Assembly (NCBI GenBank): GCA_021200315.1
Contig: JAJQGU010000070.1
Location: 1-64,000 of the forward strand
DNA length: 64,000 nt
DNA from: Akkermansiaceae bacterium
GTDB lineage: Bacteria > Verrucomicrobiota > Verrucomicrobiia > Verrucomicrobiales > Akkermansiaceae
Direction: 5' to 3'
The position numbers and the translations under genes are program-made. Positions 27,809 to 37,592 of this stretch are shown one piece after another. The notes under the pieces were generated by a model, which saw nothing but the letters and a program-made list of their open reading frames with translations, made no database searches and had not been told where the DNA came from. Each line of letters begins with the position of its first letter. Position 1 is the first letter of the stretch.

Positions 27809-29260
27809 CTATCGTGTGCGACGAATGACGGGCCGGAAGAAGCGCAGGATGCGGGTCTCTGCCAGCAGAATGAGGTAAAGGGCGCACCACGGTGCAACGG
27901 GAAGCCAGAGACCGTGACCTGCCAGAGAGCCCAGCGCTTGGGCGCCCAGTGTCAGCAAGGCCAGATCCAGCAGGGCGTGCCAGCCGGGGCGCCAAGCGGG
28001 CGTGAACATCAAATACAGAAAACCTGCGGCCAGCAGAAGAATTGCTCCCAGTCCTTTGGGGACGTGTCCGCGGCGGAGATAAATGATGGTTTTTACGGGT
28101 GGCGGAGCCTCGCTTGCGGTGGCCTCCGGAGCAGGCGTGAGCAGACGGGAGAGCGTACGCCCCAGCTTGAGCATGCGCGCCTCGGCATGGTTTGCGGTGC
28201 TTTCCGGTTCACAAAGCAGCAGCGTGCCTCCCTTTCCCTCATATCTCCCTTCCACCAAATCAGAGACGGACACGAATTCACAGCGTTCCTCTCCATTCAG
28301 CCGGATGCGCCCCCGGTCGTCAAGAGGGAGAGAAACATTCCGCCACGAAAGGCTTTCTCCCGCCTTCAGCCGCACTTCCGCAATCTGCACTCCGAGTGCT
28401 TTCCAAGCGAGGCGCAGAGGCAAGGTTGGGTATACATCGCTGTGCCAGCGCACGAAAAGAGGGAGGGAGCGCCCGTCTTCCATGCCTTCTTGCATCAGAG
28501 GATCCCCGTCCACGCGATCGACCGCCCAAGAGACGGTCTCTCCTCCCTGCGCCATGCCCGTTCGCCCGGGCATGGCCGCATTGGCGGAGGGAAAAAGAGA
28601 GATATCTCCGTCCACTTGAGCCGCGGGGATGCCCTCTCCTTCCAGTTCCTTGGGGAGGAATTCGGGTCTGGGAAGCGTTCGCGCCTGGAGACCGAGCACA
28701 ACTTTCGGCAGGGCGTTGATTTTCTGTCTGAGCGTTTCGAGAGCAAGGGGCTCCGGGGTCTCATCCCATGCGAAAGGGAGGGAAAGCCCCGCGGCGCTTG
28801 TCCCCGCCTTTGCTGCGCCGTCGAGGAGCACAGCCAAGTCGAGCGGTGAAATAGGGCTTGAGGCAAAGCTGCTTTCCACTTGCGCGGGGTCGAGGGAGAT
28901 GAGATGGATGACCGGTGATGCGGGAGGGGTGTCCCGAGGACGCTTCGCCGGGACGGAGCGGAGTTCGTTCGGCGGCGCTTCCCCTGGGTTGAGCAAGATA
29001 TATTCCCCGCCCTGCAGAGACGGTCCGCACAATGTGTAGAAAAAAACACTCCCCGCGCTCGGCCACAACAGATAGGCGCAATGGGCGAACCCGCAAGCCA
29101 TGCCCAGCAGGAGCATGCAGGTCAGCATGCGTTTCAGGACTTGATGATTTGAGCGTCGCGCAGACATGAAAGAACCGATTGGCTTTGCTCGCCCAGTTGC
29201 GGGAGGGCAGCTATTTGCTCCAGTGAGCGGAGGCCGGAATCGAGCTGGAGCTGATACCAC
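27809..29260 (-). CDS. CHASE2-like membrane sensor protein (putative)
   Basis: N-terminal TM, extracytoplasmic region with VIHLISLDPAQVE...ISPLDLAVLLDGAAKAGTSAAGLSLPF, C-terminal TM segments. Confidence 0.5.
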   Translation of the reverse strand: MVSAPARFRPPLTGANSCPPATGRAKPIGSFMSARRSNHQVLKRMLTCMLLLGMACGFAHCAYLLWPSAGSVFFYTLCGPSLQGGEYILLNPGEAPPNELRSVPAKRPRDTPPASPVIHLISLDPAQVESSFASSPISPLDLAVLLDGAAKAGTSAAGLSLPFAWDETPEPLALETLRQKINALPKVVLGLQARTLPRPEFLPKELEGEGIPAAQVDGDISLFPSANAAMPGRTGMAQGGETVSWAVDRVDGDPLMQEGMEDGRSLPLFVRWHSDVYPTLPLRLAWKALGVQIAEVRLKAGESLSWRNVSLPLDDRGRIRLNGEERCEFVSVSDLVEGRYEGKGGTLLLCEPESTANHAEARMLKLGRTLSRLLTPAPEATASEAPPPVKTIIYLRRGHVPKGLGAILLLAAGFLYLMFTPAWRPGWHALLDLALLTLGAQALGSLAGHGLWLPVAPWCALYLILLAETRILRFFRPVIRRTR

Positions 29261-30120
29261 TTTCTATGCTCTCCATGCCAGAGCTTAGCATAGGCGCCCA
29301 GAGCCTGCATAATGCGCTGCAGGGCGCAGAGCGGAAAGATATCCCGGTCGAGCCGCCGCCCTCCGCATGTCTCCCAGAGTTTCGTCAGCTCCATCTTCCT
29401 CTCGAAGGGGAGATCCATGTAGGGATCGAATATGAGCGAGGCTGCGTCATACTCAGGCAGGCCGGGTCTCATGCCCTGAAAATCGATTAACCAGGCTCTG
29501 CCGCCATGCAACATGATGTTCTGCGATTGGAGATCGCGATGAACCATGCAGCGGGGCAGGGAAGCCAGCTTCGCCGCCATGCGCTTCATTTCCGGGCGGT
29601 TCGTCAGATCGCTTCCGGAGCGGTGGAGGTGACCTCCGAGATAATGCTCGGCAAAATACTCCTGCTCCCAGCGGTACAGGGATTCGTCAAAGGGCTGAAC
29701 GATTCCGGGATTTGCCGCGCTCCGGTGCAGCCTGAGCGCCTCTCCGATCGCCTGTTTGTAGGCCGTGCGCTGCACTCTCCAGCTTTCTCCCTTGAGATCC
29801 AGCAGTCGGGTGTCTCCCAAGTCCTGCACGAGACAGACACCGTTCCCGTCCCCCTCGTCGCGGCTCAGCAGGACGTCGGGCACATGCACCCCCGCCTCTT
29901 TCAAGAGAGCAGCAGCAGGGAGATAAGCCGCGTTGTCCGCGCGCGACGCGCTCCATCCCATGCCGATGTAAGAGCCCGTTCCCCGTCTGAAACGGGCGAT
30001 GTAACGCCCCGACGCTCCGGAGAGGATTATTTGTCGATCTCCCGGAGAGGAGGAGGGATCAGGCAACTGCTGCAAAAGCTCGGATAGCGCCCCGATCGGA
30101 TCGAAAGAGGCGGAAGACAT
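29134..30120 (-). CDS. Aminoglycoside-phosphotransferase-fold sugar kinase (AmgK-like)
   Basis: MVHRDLQSQNIMLHGGRAWLIDFQGMRPGLPEYDAASLIFDPYM. Confidence 0.8.
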   Translation of the reverse strand: MSSASFDPIGALSELLQQLPDPSSSPGDRQIILSGASGRYIARFRRGTGSYIGMGWSASRADNAAYLPAAALLKEAGVHVPDVLLSRDEGDGNGVCLVQDLGDTRLLDLKGESWRVQRTAYKQAIGEALRLHRSAANPGIVQPFDESLYRWEQEYFAEHYLGGHLHRSGSDLTNRPEMKRMAAKLASLPRCMVHRDLQSQNIMLHGGRAWLIDFQGMRPGLPEYDAASLIFDPYMDLPFERKMELTKLWETCGGRRLDRDIFPLCALQRIMQALGAYAKLWHGEHRKWYQLQLDSGLRSLEQIAALPQLGEQSQSVLSCLRDAQIIKS

Positions 30121-31382
30121 TATTTCTGATGAATTTCAATGTGCCCCCAACAATTCATCCAGTGCCCGTTGCCCTTGGCGTCCATCTGCAGCACGACATG
30201 TGCGCCCGGCCTCAATTCGGGGAGCGCAAGTTCGAATTCCTGGCTGTCCTTGTTTTGTTGCTCTTCGGGCAGTTCAGCCGCTTTTTTGCCGTCGACGTAA
30301 ATGCGGACATTGCGCACGGATACGTGGTCGCTTCCTCCATCCTTGACTATCCGGATGATGTAGTTGCCCGGTTTCTTGATGCTGTTTGAGACGATGACCA
30401 TCCAGGTGCTGAATTCCCTGCGCATGTGCACGGATTCGAAATCAAGACCGTATAGCTCTATGACTTTGTCGTAGTAGTCGATATATCCTCGGGAGCCTTT
30501 GCCGAGCTCCGTCTCAGGAGCGAGTGCCGCCGCTGTCTCAAAACAGGCAATCATTTTCCGCTTGGCGTTCTGATAACCGGAGAGGTACTGTTGCCGCGCC
30601 ACATAGGCTAAGGCCACGTTCAGCAATTGTTTTTGTGGGACGTCGAGCACGGGAAGTTCCAGCTTCTTCCGGAGAAAATCTTCAGCGGCTTTGAAATTGC
30701 GCGCCTTGCCCTTTTTCGTACCGTTTTCGGTCATCAATCTGTCCAACTGCCCGTAGAGGCGCCCGATGGAGCCGGGCGCGTAAGGCATGGCGCCCAATTC
30801 ATATTTGAACACATAGCCGGTCTCGTCATTCGGATCCGCCTTTTTCAGCGCGTTGATGAGATCCTTCCGGGAGAGTGCGTCCGGCAGCGCCATCGTATCG
30901 AGAGCTTCTCCGAGCAAACGTGCCTTTTCCCGCCCCTGTGCCTTGTCCGCCCTGGCCAGCAAGTCCGTTTGTGCCTTATACGTCTCAAGAGCCTTGTCCA
31001 CAGCCGTCGAATTTTCGTCGCCGTTGCGCACGACGGCGGCCGGAATGCGTGCGACAAGCCGTCCTTGGGGCGTCATGACGAGTGCCTCGGGCAGATTGTA
31101 GATTTCCGCCGGGAGTTTCGCTTCTCTCACGCTTTCATTCGTTTCTTGCGCGGTTTGAACGTACAGGGCCCAGATCGCCTTGTCGGCTCCAGCCGTTTCC
31201 AGTTTTTTCCACGATTCCAGAGTTTTTTCCGCTCCGGGCAGCCAGTCGCCGCCCGTCGCCAGCAGGACGATGGGCTGATTTTGTTCATTCGCCCGGATCC
31301 GCGCTTCCTGCAGGGGCAGTAAGGCGGCGTGGATGTTTAGGGCGAACAGCGGGCAAACGATAGTCAGTGGTATCTTGGTCAT
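30120..31382 (-). CDS. Hypothetical secreted protein, thioredoxin-like region possible
   Basis: N-terminal signal-like segment; no decisive motif. Confidence 0.45.
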   Translation of the reverse strand: MTKIPLTIVCPLFALNIHAALLPLQEARIRANEQNQPIVLLATGGDWLPGAEKTLESWKKLETAGADKAIWALYVQTAQETNESVREAKLPAEIYNLPEALVMTPQGRLVARIPAAVVRNGDENSTAVDKALETYKAQTDLLARADKAQGREKARLLGEALDTMALPDALSRKDLINALKKADPNDETGYVFKYELGAMPYAPGSIGRLYGQLDRLMTENGTKKGKARNFKAAEDFLRKKLELPVLDVPQKQLLNVALAYVARQQYLSGYQNAKRKMIACFETAAALAPETELGKGSRGYIDYYDKVIELYGLDFESVHMRREFSTWMVIVSNSIKKPGNYIIRIVKDGGSDHVSVRNVRIYVDGKKAAELPEEQQNKDSQEFELALPELRPGAHVVLQMDAKGNGHWMNCWGHIEIHQK

Positions 31383-31395
31383 TGTCTCTTCAAAA

Positions 31396-33669
31396 TCAGC
31401 GTTTATAAATCAGGAAGTGAGAAATGTGGGCGAATTCGCCGCCGCCCTCGTTGTGGAAGGTGAGCTTGACATAGCCGGCTTTCGTGTCGGGATCGGCTTC
31501 GACCACCCAGACCTTGGGCATGTGATCCGTCTCCGCCAAGGGGAACCAAGTGGCACCGTCGGTTGAGATGGAAAGTGTGGCCTTCTTCATGCGCTGTTCG
31601 TTTCCGTCCGCCTTGCGGACAATGATGCCGGAGAGCTTCACCGGGCGTTCGAGTGTAACGACAGCCTCGACGGATTTCTCTTTTTGAGAATGGCTTTTTC
31701 CTCCCCGCCTCGTCAGAATTTCTCCATGCGTTTCCGGGGAATCCCATCGTTCGGCCAATGACGAGAAGCGAATGCACCCTTTGTCAGAAACGAGTGTTCC
31801 CGGAAGCCGTTCCTTGAGGGTTTCCGGCCGGGAGTCCAATCCCAGATATTGGCGGGCTGCGGCCGTCAACGTCTGGAAAGCTGGAATCGAGTGCGCTTTT
31901 TCGGCCGCCACGATAGCCTTTCCATATGCTTTCTTCAAATTGTCAGCCCGTTCAGTTCCATTTGCGGAAGGAGTGCCGCTCCCAGGAGAAGAAGCCGCGT
32001 CAGCGGCCTTGCGGAAGGCGTCCTCGAACAGCGCCTCCTTTTCCTTGCCCTTTCCTGCATATTCATTGACGGCCCATTCGATTACCTGACCAAGACCTGC
32101 TCCTTGCCCTTCTGTCATATGAATGGTGAGGACGTCTTCCAGGAAACTCCGTTTTGCGCCGTCGGATTGGAACCAGGAAGACTGTTTCTGGAGGACGGGC
32201 TCAAGCTTGAGCGCCCAGGAGCCCGGCGTGCCCGCCAGTGCCCGATGCTCGGCGGCGAGCCACATGCGGCGCTGGGCGTCGAGCATGGACGGCATGATCG
32301 CTTCCTCCACATCCTTCAGAATGTCGAGGGCGGCGTATCCGTGCCCCTTGTAGCCCTTGAGCATATTCGTCGCATAATCCAACCATTCCTGCGGGGTGGT
32401 TCCTGCGGAGGCCATTCGCTTTTGCAGCTCCTGTCGAAAAGAGGGGTGCAGCGGAGCCATGGCTACGGCGGCGGCCCATGCGTCCCGGGCTTCCGGCGAG
32501 CCGACGGCGTCGTGCGCTCTTGCGATGAAAGATTGCCTGTAAGCGCGTTCTATCGAGGCGTCGTCCTTGAACACCTCCTCCATCAGTCGGAAGGAAGTGG
32601 GAGCCGAGCCTCTCAGAAAGATCCAGTTGTGCATTCCTCCGTCGGGTCCCATATAGGCGCCTGTCCATTTGCCGCGTTCCAGACGGATTGCATAAGCGCA
32701 GTGCCCCGGCTGACCCACGGTGAAGGCAGGGATGCCGTGTGCCTGCGCAGCCACTGTTCCGAGATGGGAGAGGCCGCCGCATACGCCGCCGTTGAGCTGT
32801 GTTTTCTGTGCGTCGCTTTCCGCCGGCCAGGGGACGTAGTAGTCCGCCGTCTGTACGTTGTTTCCGAAAGCGTTGATGTTTGCGTAGGGAGCCGCCCAGC
32901 AGGCAGAGGTGTATCGGTTCCAAGGCAGGTTGATGTTTTCGGCGCACCAAGCGTAGGACTGATCGTCCCAATCCTGTTGCGGAATTCCGACCACAAAGCG
33001 CAGTTCCCAAGGGCGCAGTTTTTCGAAACCGGGATAGAGAGCGCCCTCTTGATGTCTGTTTTTGAAAAAGTTGTAGCGCCAATACGGGTTGTGTGTGGCT
33101 CGTGAACGCGTTTGAAGGGGCGGTGTATAGCCTTCTCCTCCGCCCCATACCGAAGCCAGTGCGCAGGCCAGTGGTTTGTACGCGTCAAAATCTCCAGACT
33201 TCCCGTCCTTTTCCCAAATCTCGGCGAGAATGCCCAACCCGGTGTCATTGTGCCATGGCACCATGCCTGCTCCCAAATACAGCTCCATCCAGCTCTGATC
33301 GTTCAGAAATGCTTCTAGAAATTTTCCCTTGCCCTCCCTGCACATCTTTGTCATGACTTGCGGACTTGTGGAGCGGATCACTTCGAGAACGGTTGCCATT
33401 TGCAGGGCGCCAGGGTTCTCGGCCGTCAATCCAGTCTTGGGATTCTTGGATTGCGCCAGAGTCTTGAGTTCCGTTTTGAGCGCTTTTTCCACGTTGGTGT
33501 AATTGCCGTCGCGAATCATCATCCTGATTTTTTCAGGCAGCAGGGAGATTGCCTTTTTCGGCTTGGCGATCGCCGCTTTGTCGTCGGATTTCGAGCCGCA
33601 GCCGGAGAGCCCGGCGGCGAGCGCCAGCGGCAGCAGGCCGGCTGCCAATAGATAACGGAATTTGCACAT
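31396..33669 (-). CDS. Lipoprotein with transglutaminase-like region and C-terminal discoidin-like domain
   Basis: Lipobox LAAGLSGC; NGGVCGGLSHLGTVAAQAHGIPAFTVGQPGHCAYAIRL; C-terminal KEKSVEAVVTLERPVKLSGIIVRKA...GYVKLTFHNEGGGEFAHISHFLIYKR. Confidence 0.6.
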   Translation of the reverse strand: MCKFRYLLAAGLLPLALAAGLSGCGSKSDDKAAIAKPKKAISLLPEKIRMMIRDGNYTNVEKALKTELKTLAQSKNPKTGLTAENPGALQMATVLEVIRSTSPQVMTKMCREGKGKFLEAFLNDQSWMELYLGAGMVPWHNDTGLGILAEIWEKDGKSGDFDAYKPLACALASVWGGGEGYTPPLQTRSRATHNPYWRYNFFKNRHQEGALYPGFEKLRPWELRFVVGIPQQDWDDQSYAWCAENINLPWNRYTSACWAAPYANINAFGNNVQTADYYVPWPAESDAQKTQLNGGVCGGLSHLGTVAAQAHGIPAFTVGQPGHCAYAIRLERGKWTGAYMGPDGGMHNWIFLRGSAPTSFRLMEEVFKDDASIERAYRQSFIARAHDAVGSPEARDAWAAAVAMAPLHPSFRQELQKRMASAGTTPQEWLDYATNMLKGYKGHGYAALDILKDVEEAIMPSMLDAQRRMWLAAEHRALAGTPGSWALKLEPVLQKQSSWFQSDGAKRSFLEDVLTIHMTEGQGAGLGQVIEWAVNEYAGKGKEKEALFEDAFRKAADAASSPGSGTPSANGTERADNLKKAYGKAIVAAEKAHSIPAFQTLTAAARQYLGLDSRPETLKERLPGTLVSDKGCIRFSSLAERWDSPETHGEILTRRGGKSHSQKEKSVEAVVTLERPVKLSGIIVRKADGNEQRMKKATLSISTDGATWFPLAETDHMPKVWVVEADPDTKAGYVKLTFHNEGGGEFAHISHFLIYKR

Positions 33670-33925
33670 CGCCTCGGAATTTACCCTTTCTTCTGTTCTC
33701 TGTCAAGAAAGAAGGAGACATCCCCCGGATTCCGCAGAGGAAGATGCTCTAGAAACATCAGGTAGTGAATGATTTGTTCTGTAAAGAGCTTCGCCGGTTG
33801 CCCGACCCCTGATTGTGCGGCGAGCCGATTACTCTGGCGGCTGCCGCCTCAATCAGAGCAAGAACGCTGCGGAAACCGAGTCGAAGGAGCCGGCCGCGTT
33901 CGGATGGACCGGAAAGAAGACTTAC

Positions 33926-35344
33926 TTATTGCCTGTACAATTCATATCCGTCCCGCCCGTCCTTCACGAGCCAGCCCAAAAGAGCCATCTTCTCTCTCAG
34001 TGCGTCCGACGCCGCCCAATTTTTGGCTTTTCGGGCGGCGAGGCGTTCTTCGGCGAGTCTGCGGATGTTTTCCGGCGCTTCAGCGACGGTGTCGGGATCC
34101 GGCAGGACGAGGCCGAGAGCGGCCAGGATAAAATGAAGGCCCAGCCATTCTGCCTTGGCTTGCTCTGGGGCGGGCGGGTGCAGCCTGAACGATTTCAGTG
34201 CGCTGAAGACGCAGCCGAGAGCCTCGGGCGTATTGAGGTCGTCGTTGAGGCTTTCCCATGCCTTCTGGAAAGAGGCAGGCTCCGGGCGCGTCTGTACGAG
34301 ATGTCGATAGGACGGCGCTTCCCGTTCCCCGGCCGCTTGGCGGAGTTCCTTCTCCGCGCGGGCGAGCCGCTCCAGCGCGGCGGCGGCATCCGCCATTGAG
34401 GTGAGCGTGAAATTCAGAGGCCGGCGGTAATGCCCCCCGACGAGCGTGTAGCGCAGTGCGGCGGCAGAGAATCCCTTGCTTTCGAGATCTCGCAGAGTGA
34501 ACATGTTGCCGAGGGATTTCGACATCTTGCCGCCGTTCACCAGCAGATGGGCGATGTGGAACCACTGCCGGGCGAAATGACCGCCGCAGGCGCAGAGCGA
34601 CTGCGCGATTTCGTTTTCATGGTGGGGAAAGATGAGGTCGATTCCGCCGGAGTGAAGATCGAAAGTCTCGCCGAGGTATTTGTGCGTCATCGCCGAGCAT
34701 TCAAGATGCCATCCCGGGCGGCCGTCTCCCCAGGGCGAGGACCAGAAATTTTCTCCGTCTTCGGGTTTGTGCGCTTTCCAGAGTACGAAATCCGCCACAG
34801 AATCCTTCTCGTATTCATCGGTGTTGGCTCGGGCGTTGGCCGTCTTGCCGAGTTCGAGCTCGCGACGGTCGAGGTGTGACAAGCGGCCGTATTCCGGAAA
34901 CGAAGAAATGCGGAAATAAACGGAGCCGTCCTCGGAGGCATAGGCGTAACCCTTGGCTATCAGTTCGGCGACCATGGCGATCTGTTCGGGAATGTGAGCG
35001 ACGGCCGAGGGTTCGACGTGAGGCGGCAGACAGTTCAGGGACTGACAGTCGGCGTGAAATTTGTCCGTCCAGATTTTGGTGAAGCCGGCAAGGGGCATCC
35101 CCGCTTTCTGAGAATCGCGGATCGTCTTGTCATCTACGTCTGTGAGGTTGCGCACGTGTTTGGTGCGCAGCCCGCCGAGTTCGACGACGCGGCGAAAGAC
35201 GTCCTGCATGACAAAGGTGCGGAAATTGCCGATATGGGCGGGACCGTAGACCGTGGGACCGCAGCAGTAAAAGCGCAGCTGCCTGCCGTCTTCCGCCTCG
35301 ACAGGGCGCAATTCCATCGTCTGCGTGTCATAAAGATGCAACAT
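33926..35344 (-). CDS. cysS: Cysteinyl-tRNA synthetase
   Basis: FYCCGPTVYGPAHIGNFRTFVMQDVFRR, GGIDLIFPHHENEIAQS, KMSKSLGN. Confidence 0.97.
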   Translation of the reverse strand: MLHLYDTQTMELRPVEAEDGRQLRFYCCGPTVYGPAHIGNFRTFVMQDVFRRVVELGGLRTKHVRNLTDVDDKTIRDSQKAGMPLAGFTKIWTDKFHADCQSLNCLPPHVEPSAVAHIPEQIAMVAELIAKGYAYASEDGSVYFRISSFPEYGRLSHLDRRELELGKTANARANTDEYEKDSVADFVLWKAHKPEDGENFWSSPWGDGRPGWHLECSAMTHKYLGETFDLHSGGIDLIFPHHENEIAQSLCACGGHFARQWFHIAHLLVNGGKMSKSLGNMFTLRDLESKGFSAAALRYTLVGGHYRRPLNFTLTSMADAAAALERLARAEKELRQAAGEREAPSYRHLVQTRPEPASFQKAWESLNDDLNTPEALGCVFSALKSFRLHPPAPEQAKAEWLGLHFILAALGLVLPDPDTVAEAPENIRRLAEERLAARKAKNWAASDALREKMALLGWLVKDGRDGYELYRQ

Positions 35345-35660
35345 GCGTCTATTTCAGCGCATCCCTGAGGAAAGGTCAAGGTTGGATCATGGCTTCCCGG
35401 TGATGGCGCGTTCTGCGGAACCACCGCCTTCCGCCCGTGCGGACGCTTGTTTTCTATGTCTCTTATAAGCATTGATAGTCAATATTTAACTTCTCCATTC
35501 CCAGACTGGAGATTGATTCATGAAAGAGCCGGCTCTTTTTGTTTTTGAATGCCGAGGACATCCTCCTTGAACGCTGCGAGTTCAAATTGCGGGGGAAGGT
35601 ATGGGGAGCGCGTGCGGTTTCGGCGTGGGGCGTCGCGTAAGATGAGTGAAACGGGGAGAT

Positions 35661-36255
35661 TCATGTTTTTTGTTCCAGCGCGGCGGCATACACTTTCAAA
35701 GTTTCAGAGGCGACGCGATCCCAAGTGAAACGGGAGGCTCGTTCGAGTCCGCGCTCTGCGAGAGCCGCGAGAGCGAAATCTCCCCGTTCCAGGCGGAGCA
35801 TTGCTTCTCCAAGGGAGCGTTCGATGGGTTCTTCTATATAAATAGCTGCGTCTCCTCCCGCTTCCGGTAGGGAGCTGTTGCTGCAGGTCACCACGGGAAC
35901 GCCGCAGGCCATGGCTTCCAGGACGGGCAGTCCGAAGCCCTCGTAGGCGCTGGGGAAAATGAGCGCCGCAGCCGCTTGGTAGACCTGAAGGAGATCTGCG
36001 TCGGACAGCCCGGAGAGGAAGTGGACGCGGGAGGAGGGAGCAGCCGCGGCGGCCTCGCGCACGAGTTCTGCGGGAGGATCTCCCCAGACGAGGACGAGGT
36101 CATGCGTCAATTTTCTTTCCCGCAGCAGGTTGAGGTAAGCGCGTGTCAGTACGTCCGCGCGCTTTCTCTGGCCGTGGCAGGAGACGCTGAGGAAGTAGGG
36201 CCGGGGAATGCCGAAGTGCTTCTCGACTGCGACGCGGGTGACGGCGGGGGCTGCG
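35661..36255 (-). pseudogene. N-terminally truncated GT4-family glycosyltransferase
   Basis: Only the C-terminal domain remains (PYFLSVSCHGQRKR...FPSAYEGFGLPVLEAMACGVPVVTCSNSSLPE); the open frame begins after a TAA near 36255. Confidence 0.7.
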
Positions 36256-36388
36256 TCTTAAGCGCGGAATGGAGAGCATGCCTTTCCAGCGCGCCCGGCC
36301 GATTTACGGGGTGCCTCCGGAGGGACGAGCCGCAGTGTTTCTCTTCATTACGGTCGCTCTTCCGCAAGGACGGCGGAAATGCAGGTAA

Positions 36389-37543
36389 TCATAGCTTCAT
36401 CAGCTCTTCATAAAGATTCTCGATCTGTTTCACATGAGCTTCGACCGAGAATTTCTCAGTGACGATTTTCCGAAGATTAGCGCACACCTCTGCTGCGTGA
36501 TCTGGGGCGGAGAGCAGACGGATTATCATGCTGGAAATCTCTTCCACCGAGTTGGTTTCCACCCAGAACGCACTGCGGTTGTGCTCGGTGAACTCGACGA
36601 TGGCTCCACGCAGAGGAACCACGGAGGGAGTGCCCGCAAGCGCAGCTTCCAGGGGGACGAGGCCGAACGCTTCCCCTTCCTTGGTCAGTGACAACACGAT
36701 ATCAGAGGCATTGTAGACGCGTGCGACATGGGCAATCTGATGTTCTGTGTAGAACACGCGGCCATCCAGAACAGGATATTCCGCGGCAATATTCCGGAGA
36801 CGCTGCACCTCATCTTTGCTCTCCCCTCCTGCAATGAGAAGGTCGTAACGTGGAAACTGCCCGGCCAGCAGGGCAAAGGCCCGAATGGCATTGTCATGCC
36901 CTTTTATCGGGGAAAGCGCCCCGACGGAAGCAATTAAGCGCCGTTCTTCGTGAAACCCCAATTTCCGCCGGGATTCGGACTTCGCCTCTTTTACCAGCTC
37001 TAGGGAAACGGCGTCGTAGATGACACGGCTCCAAGGATGAGGGTATATGGAAAGCAGATGTTCCTTCACGATGTGAGAAACGCAGATGATGGCGTCACAA
37101 CGCTTCTGCACCCTGACAGGTGGCACCCAAGACTCCGGCAGGCTGCGGAAATGCCCCACAACCTTGATGCCGGCCCAGTGGACGGGCAACACCCACATGA
37201 ACGAATCGGGACGCAGCAGATTGACGTGGAGAATCCGGATGCCGCGCCGCCTGAGAAAGCGCAGTAGCTGAATGCCACAAAGGGTTCGCATGAGAAGATC
37301 CGTTCCGCGCAGAGGTCTTCTCCAGCGGAGCCGTCCCATCCACCATTTGATGCGGTTGTTGAGGTAAAAGATCTTGAGTCCCGCAGATTCAAAGCGGGCA
37401 TAATGGCTCCGCGGCACGGGCGCAACGAGGTATGGCTCATACCTGACGCGATCAAGGTGCGTCAGAATGGTCTCCATGGCGCGTTCCGCTCCAGCATAAT
37501 GTGGGCTGTAGTCGAGGAAGGCTACTTTAATCTTCTTATCCAT
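36389..37543 (-). CDS. GT4-family glycosyltransferase
   Basis: MDKKIKVAFLDYSPHYAGAERAMETIL; SVGALSPIKGHDNAIRAFALL; GEAFGLVPLEAALAGTPSVVP. Confidence 0.9.
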   Translation of the reverse strand: MDKKIKVAFLDYSPHYAGAERAMETILTHLDRVRYEPYLVAPVPRSHYARFESAGLKIFYLNNRIKWWMGRLRWRRPLRGTDLLMRTLCGIQLLRFLRRRGIRILHVNLLRPDSFMWVLPVHWAGIKVVGHFRSLPESWVPPVRVQKRCDAIICVSHIVKEHLLSIYPHPWSRVIYDAVSLELVKEAKSESRRKLGFHEERRLIASVGALSPIKGHDNAIRAFALLAGQFPRYDLLIAGGESKDEVQRLRNIAAEYPVLDGRVFYTEHQIAHVARVYNASDIVLSLTKEGEAFGLVPLEAALAGTPSVVPLRGAIVEFTEHNRSAFWVETNSVEEISSMIIRLLSAPDHAAEVCANLRKIVTEKFSVEAHVKQIENLYEELMKL

Positions 37544-37592
37544 TTCATGATCTCGCGTTTAGTGAGCGTCAACATGCGTATGGCGCTTATCA

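Noticed and set aside
31849-33105. 418-codon plus-strand ORF opposite the lipoprotein
   Set aside because: Antisense of a lipoprotein with signal peptide and lipobox; no family features.
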